Shown in pieces: positions 58,570 to 64,000 of a DNA stretch of 64,000 nucleotides (position 1 is its first letter; every line of letters begins with the position of its first letter). The position numbers were made by a program, and so were the translations under genes. The notes beneath the pieces were generated by a model that did not search any database, had not been told where the DNA came from, and was given only the letters and a program-made list of their open reading frames with translations. Source of the stretch: Priestia taiwanensis (GTDB lineage Bacteria; Bacillota; Bacilli; Bacillales; Bacillaceae_G). Where the stretch lies: NCBI RefSeq assembly GCF_014638355.1, contig NZ_BMFK01000001.1, forward strand, positions 1,689,160 through 1,753,159, written 5' to 3'.

Positions 58570-59040
58570 ATGAAAGAAATCCAATTTTCGACTAGCCTGT
58601 TATTCTTTTGGATAAAAGGTAAAGTAGAAGTCGACAATAGGTTTGTCAAAACAAACTTATCAAACACATTTTTAGGATTTATTCCTGCTGGTAAAGACCA
58701 ACAAAATATCCCTCTAAAAAATATTTCTGGGGCTATGCTATCTACTAAGTACTTTATCAAACCAATTATTTTAGGACTATTAATGTTTTTAATCGGATTT
58801 GGTTCTTTAGGTGATAGCTTTGTATTTGGCTTAATACTACTAATTTTAGGTGTAGGAATTGCAGGTAGTGGAATTCAAACAATATTACACATCGAAAAAT
58901 CTGGAAAAACTGATTTAATAAGTGTTCCGTTTTTCGAAAAGCAAAAAATGCAATTATTAAATAATCATATACATGATGCTTTAGCCGATGATACAGATAA
59001 AACTGATTTAAATTTATTTTTTGATAAAAAATCGCAATAA
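58570..59040 (+). CDS. Membrane-associated PH-like protein, unknown function
   Basis: 156 residues. An N-terminal beta-rich part (KVEVDNRFVKTNLSNTFLGFIPAG...NIPLKNI) resembles bacterial PH-like domains. Two membrane helices follow (about 68-105) and a soluble acidic tail. GGAG nine bases before the ATG at 58570 is the better start than 58561. Confidence 0.6.
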   Translation: MKEIQFSTSLLFFWIKGKVEVDNRFVKTNLSNTFLGFIPAGKDQQNIPLKNISGAMLSTKYFIKPIILGLLMFLIGFGSLGDSFVFGLILLILGVGIAGSGIQTILHIEKSGKTDLISVPFFEKQKMQLLNNHIHDALADDTDKTDLNLFFDKKSQ

Positions 59041-59063
59041 TATATAAAAATACATATCTTTAA

Positions 59064-59113
59064 AATGTAAACCATAGGAACATATTATCCTAATACTCCC
59101 TATGGTTTACATT
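59064..59113. terminator. Hairpin after the PH-like gene
   Basis: AAATGTAAACCATAGG and CCCTATGGTTTACATTT pair almost perfectly around a long loop. T-run weak. Confidence 0.65.
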
Positions 59114-59240
59114 TACAAATAAATCACAGATTATTATCAATTAAATACCTTTTCTTGAAATTTTAGTAATATCATCCACCTCGATTTGAATACTTCGGAC
59201 CAATGTAAAAACAGGTCCTCTATCTATTTTAGTATCCTCC

Positions 59241-59831
59241 TTATTTGTCCCCTCGATATTCCCTATACGCCACCACTACATTCGACCACATCCCCGCAAG
59301 AACAAATGGAAGCGTAATTGTTTTAATCATAATATCAATAAACGCGTCTACTTCTACATTGTACGAAATAAATTCCGCAATTATATCGGGTGTCAGTACT
59401 TCTTTCAATACATCTAACTTGTAATAGGAAAGAAACGTCAAACTTAACCCACTTATGAAAATTGTATTAATAATTTGAACCGTTACTTTCAATTTCCTCA
59501 ACTCAAAACAGTACATTGCCATCCCCCATGATGACACGAAAAAGAATATCATAAATAAATTTAATGTAGTATCACTTCCCAACATTTCTACAAACATAAA
59601 TTCCACAATACCAAGTGTTAATCCTGCGAAAAATATTGGAAATACAATAAGCCATACTACTTGTCCAAAGATCGTGTTCGTTCGCAAAATCGAATCTTTC
59701 ATTCGCTTCACATAGAGAAGCAATATGCCGATACACATGAAAGCAAAACTAATAGTAGGTGTATACGAGTACGAAAGTATTGCGATAACAAAACTAAGAA
59801 GAATAACAGCATATATCTTGTTCCTCTCCAT
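59241..59831 (-). CDS. Hypothetical membrane protein
   Basis: 196 residues, five or six membrane helices spread over the whole length, no charged domain. TGGAGGA before the ATG. No family recognised. Confidence 0.65.
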   Translation of the reverse strand: MERNKIYAVILLSFVIAILSYSYTPTISFAFMCIGILLLYVKRMKDSILRTNTIFGQVVWLIVFPIFFAGLTLGIVEFMFVEMLGSDTTLNLFMIFFFVSSWGMAMYCFELRKLKVTVQIINTIFISGLSLTFLSYYKLDVLKEVLTPDIIAEFISYNVEVDAFIDIMIKTITLPFVLAGMWSNVVVAYREYRGDK

Positions 59832-59977
59832 CTCTATTCCTCCATTACAATGAACTGTTTCTACTTAGCTTTTACATCCATCTGTGAGTTTATCATTTTC
59901 TCTTTACAATGAATAAAAGGATTTTGGGAAAACATCTCGAAATCATCCATATTACAGAAATGAAAAGGAGTGAAGCT

Positions 59978-60700
59978 ATGCAGAAGCTATCAACACTTTC
60001 CGCGACAAAATGGCTTGTAGAAGAAACAGAAAAAATCGATTTTGACAACTGGACTGGATGTCGTGTTTCAAATCTCGTTCCAAGAAGATACAGCCATTAT
60101 TGCAAAATCATTCATCCTATCCATCACGATAAGACGATTGTAGATGAAAATCTGTTATGGAGTGATCTTGATCCACTCGAAGGGGTTATCATTGAATTAG
60201 GAGAACGAATTAGATTGAAGGATTTAGCAACAAAATATAACCTTCACTATACGAAAGAAATTAGTATTGACTCTCTCATCCATCTATTCAACAGCAGTCC
60301 TAGATATTTAATAGGCGGATTAGAAGGAAATATCGACGATGAAACGATAAAAGAAATCGTGTCCGTCTTACAACCATTCACAAAGACAGGGAACTGTTAT
60401 TTCCACTATGAAATGTTGAAAGTGCCAAAGTATTACGAAGAGCAACTATATTACGGGAAACTAACGGATGCTCTGGACCTTTCACACGATGATCACGCCG
60501 AAGGTTCTCCAAGTTGGTGGTGGGAAGAAAATAAACATTGGTGCCTCGCTACAGAGTATGATCTAAGCTTTTCTCTCTTCGGAGGTAGCAAAGAAATGGT
60601 AGATTCACTTTTAGCCAATGAGTTTTTAGAATGTATCGAGGTAGATTGGCATACGAGAGTGGATTCCAAAGCTGATCAGACAAATATGAAAAAAGGATAG
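59978..60700 (+). CDS. Hypothetical soluble protein
   Basis: 240 residues, acidic, rich in His, Trp and Asp in the C-terminal part (SPSWWWEENKHWCLATEYDLSFSLFGG). AAAAGGAG seven bases before the ATG at 59978 decides the start; an ATG at 59909 lacks a site. No family recognised. The GGS and LLANEFLECIEVDW end recalls immunity-type proteins, but without a nearby toxin this is speculation. Confidence 0.6.
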   Translation: MQKLSTLSATKWLVEETEKIDFDNWTGCRVSNLVPRRYSHYCKIIHPIHHDKTIVDENLLWSDLDPLEGVIIELGERIRLKDLATKYNLHYTKEISIDSLIHLFNSSPRYLIGGLEGNIDDETIKEIVSVLQPFTKTGNCYFHYEMLKVPKYYEEQLYYGKLTDALDLSHDDHAEGSPSWWWEENKHWCLATEYDLSFSLFGGSKEMVDSLLANEFLECIEVDWHTRVDSKADQTNMKKG

Positions 60701-60740
60701 ATAAACAGGCATTTCCCCTGCTCATCTATCCTTTTCTTCC
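60691..60740. terminator. Bidirectional terminator
   Basis: AAAAAAGGATAGAT and ATCTATCCTTTTCTT pair; convergent genes. Confidence 0.85.
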
Positions 60741-60746
60741 TATCTT

Positions 60747-61430
60747 TTACTTCTTATTCAGCACTAGCTCTAATTGTACCCCTAAATCATTTTCTGCCTC
60801 TAAAACGATTGTATGTGGGCTCTTCATTCCGAAGTCTGCAAAGGTTACTTTTGTCTTACCTGATAGCAATAATTGTTCCCCTTTATACATTGCTTCCGAC
60901 TCGAACTTCACGTCTTTCTCTTGTCCTTTTATTTTAAGAGTTCCTTCAATTGTAAGTGGTACCGCTGTTCCCTCTTTCCATTCCTTTGGTACACCTGCGA
61001 AAGATTTCGTCACAAACGTTGCTTGTGGGTGATCCTTAACTGCCAATAAATCTTCACGATCCCTCACATGCTCATCACGTGTCGCATTACCAGAATCTAA
61101 CGCGCTCATATCAACGATTCCTTCACCCGTCATCGTCGCTGGGTTATTGATATCTACATTCCATGTTCCAGTTACTTTTTCATTCACGAAGTTAACTGTT
61201 TCTTTTGACGTTGTAACAGACCAGTACACTTTTGATTCGCCTGCAATTTCCCACTTGCCGTTTAATTTGTCAGCAGATACAGATGTTGCTGCACTTGCAT
61301 TAGATGTTGAATCTAGCACCGATTCCACCTGCACATTATTTCCTACATAACTATTAAATGCTGTATATCCTCCAGCTCCAATCACCACAACTGACGCTAC
61401 AACTGCTGGTATAAGGTATTTCTTCTTCAT
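60747..61430 (-). CDS. YceI family protein, membrane-anchored
   Basis: 227 residues with an uncleaved-looking N-terminal helix (about 6-26) and a YceI lipocalin-like barrel. It has KWEIAGESKVYWSVT, the VDMSALDSGNATRDEHVRDREDLLAV loop and TIEGTLKIKGQEKDVKF. YceI proteins bind polyisoprenoids or amphiphilic lipids. The gene is divergent from a two-component system, and a matching pair of direct repeats before both promoters suggests that the response regulator controls it. TAGGAGGAG before the ATG. Confidence 0.87.
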   Translation of the reverse strand: MKKKYLIPAVVASVVVIGAGGYTAFNSYVGNNVQVESVLDSTSNASAATSVSADKLNGKWEIAGESKVYWSVTTSKETVNFVNEKVTGTWNVDINNPATMTGEGIVDMSALDSGNATRDEHVRDREDLLAVKDHPQATFVTKSFAGVPKEWKEGTAVPLTIEGTLKIKGQEKDVKFESEAMYKGEQLLLSGKTKVTFADFGMKSPHTIVLEAENDLGVQLELVLNKK

Positions 61431-61488
61431 ACTATTTCTCCTCCTATCGATCTGGCATGTCGCCGTTCCATAGTTGTATAGTAAAACC

Positions 61489-61510
61489 TAAACCTTTAAT
61501 AAATCTTAAA
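61489..61510 (-). promoter_or_regulatory. Response-regulator direct repeat before yceI
   Basis: On the minus strand TTTAAGATTTATTAAAGGTT is followed by TA, then five bases, then TACTAT as -10. Nearly the same repeat and spacing occur on the other side. Confidence 0.6.
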
Positions 61511-61571
61511 TACAGATAAAAAATAAATAAAATAGTTCAAAGAAAAAAAGAAAAAGAGTTAACATACCATT

Positions 61572-61593
61572 ATTAAGGTTCATTAAAGGTTTA
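61572..61593 (+). promoter_or_regulatory. Response-regulator direct repeat before the two-component genes
   Basis: ATTAAGGTTCATTAAAGGTT followed by TA, five bases and TATAAT (61599-61604). The two TTAA-GGTT half-sites are 11 bp apart, typical of OmpR-type binding. Confidence 0.65.
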
Positions 61594-61651
61594 ATTGTTA
61601 TAATAGAAATTCTACATAGCTATATGATCATAAGGAAAAGGAGAATCAATC

Positions 61652-62329
61652 ATGAGAATATTACTTGTAGAAGACGAAATCGGTCTGGCCGAAGCGTTAG
61701 GCCAACTTTTAAAGAAGCAACATTACTCTGTCGATATTGTCCATAACGGTCAAGCAGGACTCGACTATATTGTGAGTGGCATATATGATTTGATATTACT
61801 TGATATCATGCTGCCTGAAATGGACGGCATTACAATATTAAAAACAATTCGAACGCAAGGAATCACAACACCCATTATTCTATTAACGGCGAAGGGAGAT
61901 ATTCCTGATAAAGTTTCTGGACTCGATTACGGTGCGGATGATTACGTAGCGAAACCATTCTCAACAGATGAGTTATTAGCGAGAATACGAGCTGCTTTAA
62001 GGCGTAAAGGAGAAGTCGTTACAGAAGATTCAGTGACCGTTGGGGATATTGAATTGAACACACGTAGCCTCAAGCTAACGTGTAAAGACAAAGAACTGAA
62101 GCTTATTTTAAAAGAAAGCCTGTTACTAGAATTACTTATCTTAAGAAAAAACACAGTGACTTCGAAGGAGCAAATTATCGAGAAATTATGGGGATTAGAC
62201 TCCGATGTAGAGCATAATAACGTCGAAGTATACATTTCTTTTCTACGAAAAAAACTAACCTTCTTACAGGCATCTATTCGGATTAATACAATTAGAGGCG
62301 TTGGATATATATTGGAGGTGACAACGTAA
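61652..62329 (+). CDS. OmpR-type response regulator
   Basis: 225 residues. Receiver domain with the acidic pocket VEDE, phospho-acceptor Asp in LLDIMLPEMDG (near 52) and Lys in AKPF. A C-terminal winged helix (about 128-223) ends in INTIRGVGYILE. Its stop shares a base with the kinase ATG (TAATG). AAAGGAGA before the ATG. Direct repeats at 61572 and 61489 suggest autoregulation and control of yceI. Confidence 0.9.
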   Translation: MRILLVEDEIGLAEALGQLLKKQHYSVDIVHNGQAGLDYIVSGIYDLILLDIMLPEMDGITILKTIRTQGITTPIILLTAKGDIPDKVSGLDYGADDYVAKPFSTDELLARIRAALRRKGEVVTEDSVTVGDIELNTRSLKLTCKDKELKLILKESLLLELLILRKNTVTSKEQIIEKLWGLDSDVEHNNVEVYISFLRKKLTFLQASIRINTIRGVGYILEVTT

Positions 62330-63549
62330 TGTTTACGAAACTTCGAAATCAATTCCTCCTTGTAAACATGGCGATTATCTCCCTCATTATGTTGGCTGCT
62401 TTCGCTTCCATCTACTTCATTATGTATCAAAGCGTGAACAAGAATATCAAGACGGAGCTAAATAGCATGTCGACCTTTTATCATAATGCTGACAAAGCAA
62501 ATACGAAGACAGACTCTCCCTTAAGGCAGAGCTTATCCCTTTCTTTCGCCTTGCATACAGATCAAAACTGGAACATACTACGTTCGGAATCTATGTGTAA
62601 TTTCACAAACGACTTTTATAAGACTGCGAAAGATACCATTGTCATAAGTGGCTTAGATTCAGGACGATTCACGTTAAACGGAAACGACTGGGCTTTCATG
62701 ATAGAGAAACAAGAAGAAGGATATTCCATCTACTCACTAGACATTACCGCTCAGCTAAAAATCTTAACTAATCTTATTTATACATTTATTGCTGTTGGAT
62801 TCGTCATGCTCATTGTTATTTTCTTTACGAGCCGATTTTTCGCCAACCGTCACATTACACCAATTAAGGAAGCATTCCATAAACAGAAACAATTCATCGC
62901 TGATGCTTCGCATGAATTAAGAACACCATTAACTGTCATTCATACAACGACAGACCTTCTGTTAGCCAATAGCGAAGAAACCATTCGTAAGCAATCAAAG
63001 TGGCTGCACCATATTAAATCGGAAACAGGAAGAATGCAAACATTAACAAACGACTTGCTTTATTTAACGGAAATGGATCATGCACAATCACGTATGATTT
63101 TCGCTCCGTTTAACATAAGTGAAGCTATCGAGAGTGTTCTTCTAACAATGGAAGCTGTTATTTTCGAAAAAGACCTTACGCTTGATTACGAGATTGATTC
63201 TGGCTTAACTGTTCACGGTAACATGGAACAAATAAAACAAGTTATCATGATTTTATTGGATAACAGTATTAAATACACGAATCCTAACGGTTCCATCACA
63301 GTAACACTCAAAAAGCACAACAACGATACTGTTCTAGCTGTCACGAATACAGGTGAAGGTATCGAACAAGAACATCTAGAAAAGATCTTCGATCGCTTCT
63401 ACCGTACCGATTCTTCACGTTCCCGCAAGCACGGCGGTTACGGACTTGGTTTAGCGATTGCACAATCTATTGTTACACAACATAAAGGGAAAATTTACGC
63501 AACAAGTACACCGAACGAGTCGACGACTTTTTATGTTCGGTTACCATAA
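62329..63549 (+). CDS. Sensor histidine kinase
   Basis: 406 residues with two membrane helices (about 10-35 and 143-168) around a small extracellular sensor of about 105 residues. HisKA with HELRTPLTVIHTTTDLLLA (near 190) and a full ATPase domain (LDNSIKYTN, TNTGEGIE, GYGLGLAI). The HAMP is short or absent. GGAGGTGA before the ATG. Cognate partner of the overlapping response regulator; signal unknown, and envelope stress is plausible given yceI. Confidence 0.9.
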   Translation: MFTKLRNQFLLVNMAIISLIMLAAFASIYFIMYQSVNKNIKTELNSMSTFYHNADKANTKTDSPLRQSLSLSFALHTDQNWNILRSESMCNFTNDFYKTAKDTIVISGLDSGRFTLNGNDWAFMIEKQEEGYSIYSLDITAQLKILTNLIYTFIAVGFVMLIVIFFTSRFFANRHITPIKEAFHKQKQFIADASHELRTPLTVIHTTTDLLLANSEETIRKQSKWLHHIKSETGRMQTLTNDLLYLTEMDHAQSRMIFAPFNISEAIESVLLTMEAVIFEKDLTLDYEIDSGLTVHGNMEQIKQVIMILLDNSIKYTNPNGSITVTLKKHNNDTVLAVTNTGEGIEQEHLEKIFDRFYRTDSSRSRKHGGYGLGLAIAQSIVTQHKGKIYATSTPNESTTFYVRLP

Positions 63550-63563
63550 GGTTTTTATTCAAT

Positions 63564-63600
63564 AAAAAAGGTACGTAGAATATTTCTACGTACCTTTTTT
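63564..63600. terminator. Bidirectional terminator
   Basis: AAAAAAGGTACGTAGAA and its complement form a perfect stem between convergent genes. Confidence 0.92.
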
Positions 63601-64000
63601 CACGTACCACAAAACGTTTGATAAGATCCTGCACATTTCGGTACTGTCGTATATGATTCTTGCTCTGGTGAATACGCGTACGGATCGTCAAGTACCGCTA
63701 ACAAGCGTTCCATCACGCTGAAATCACCTCGTTCTTCAGCTGCTTCTAACGCCTCTTCCACACGATGATTCCGAGGGATAATAGACGGATTGTTTTCTTT
63801 CATTAATTGGTTTGATGCTTCTTTTGATTCTTCTTGTCTATCCATTCTTGCTTGCCAGTTCTCATACCATGCTTTAAATGCTGGTGTTTCGAATAATGGC
63901 ATTCCTTCTAATTTCCCAAGCGTTAACGCACGGAATATATTTGTGTAATCTGCTTCGTTCGTTTGCATCAATGTAAGAAGGCTATCAATAAGTACAGTAT
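63600..64000 (-). CDS. selO: SelO family protein adenylyltransferase (YdiU), C-terminal part
   Basis: The reading frame is open through the right window edge (…[26 protein letters not shown]), so the 5' part lies outside. The visible 133 residues match the YdiU/SelO C-terminus: [29 protein letters not shown] and the final Cys in TFCGT. SelO is a pseudokinase that AMPylates proteins in redox stress. An internal ATG at 63971 is not the start. Confidence 0.88.
   Translation of the reverse strand, partial: TVLIDSLLTLMQTNEADYTNIFRALTLGKLEGMPLFETPAFKAWYENWQARMDRQEESKEASNQLMKENNPSIIPRNHRVEEALEAAEERGDFSVMERLLAVLDDPYAYSPEQESYTTVPKCAGSYQTFCGT

Noticed and set aside
1..64000. CRISPR arrays, tRNA or rRNA genes, prophage and intact insertion sequences
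   Set aside because: No regularly spaced repeats, no cloverleaf-like or rRNA-like segment, and no transposase, integrase or phage structural gene was found on reading.

Overview
The window reads as chromosome of a Bacillus cereus group bacterium. The DNA is AT-rich, ribosome binding sites are strong (AGGAGG type), and rho-independent terminators close most transcription units. The content fits the group: paired DUF4183 proteins, a class D sortase near an LPNTA-anchored 5'-nucleotidase, a chitin-active LPMO with Fn3 and CBM5/12 modules, a MoxR/DUF58/DUF4129 operon, an FMN azoreductase behind MhqR-like boxes, and many small membrane proteins. I see no rRNA, tRNA, CRISPR array, intact insertion sequence or prophage. 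The assignment comes from recognised protein families, not from a database search.

Layout. 1-9.5 kb: membrane protein fragment, MerR/RacA-like regulator with a perfect 14-bp inverted repeat, MarR regulator, two DUF4183 genes, lipoprotein, sporulation-type sensor kinase, aminotransferase (patA), polysaccharide deacetylase, a four-cysteine FNR-like regulator, methyltransferase and SufT-like protein. 9.9-17 kb: CLC antiporter of the fluoride type, RDD protein, class D sortase, TetR regulator with twin operators, an ABC exporter whose ATPase gene has a nonsense codon, and the 5'-nucleotidase. 17-26.6 kb: acetyltransferase, MFS exporter, TrmB regulator, a Fur-box siderophore-binding lipoprotein and a second Fur-box gene, then moxR-DUF58-DUF4129. 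26.7-31 kb: a DNA methyltransferase bracketed by 14-bp direct repeats and divergent from a large SF1 helicase. 31-41.5 kb: azoR, HesB-like protein, brnQ behind two tandem T-box leaders, an SLH remnant, LPMO, AgcS symporter and SMP-30 protein. 41.5-51 kb: an ABC-F gene behind a leader that looks like a ribosome-controlled attenuator, HIT protein, DUF2087 plus GIY-YIG operon, degenerate Fic protein, deoxyribosyltransferase, LprI-like lipoprotein and a MurE outside any division cluster. 51-64 kb: TPR-GGDEF protein, acetyltransferases, three tandem amidohydrolases, a broken DUF4386 gene with a hairpin over its ribosome binding site, YceI divergent from a two-component system, and the 3' part of selO.

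The most informative signals are in non-coding DNA: the ABC-F attenuator, the tandem T-boxes (apparently threonine-specific) on a BrnQ-type carrier, mirrored response-regulator repeats between yceI and its two-component system, paired operators next to the TetR gene, triple MhqR-like boxes before azoR, and Fur boxes. Several genes are broken here (ABC ATPase, DUF4386, a small frameshifted gene, the SLH fragment), so the locus is under relaxed selection in places. The closest thing to an undescribed system is the methyltransferase/helicase pair, followed by the DUF2087/GIY-YIG operon.
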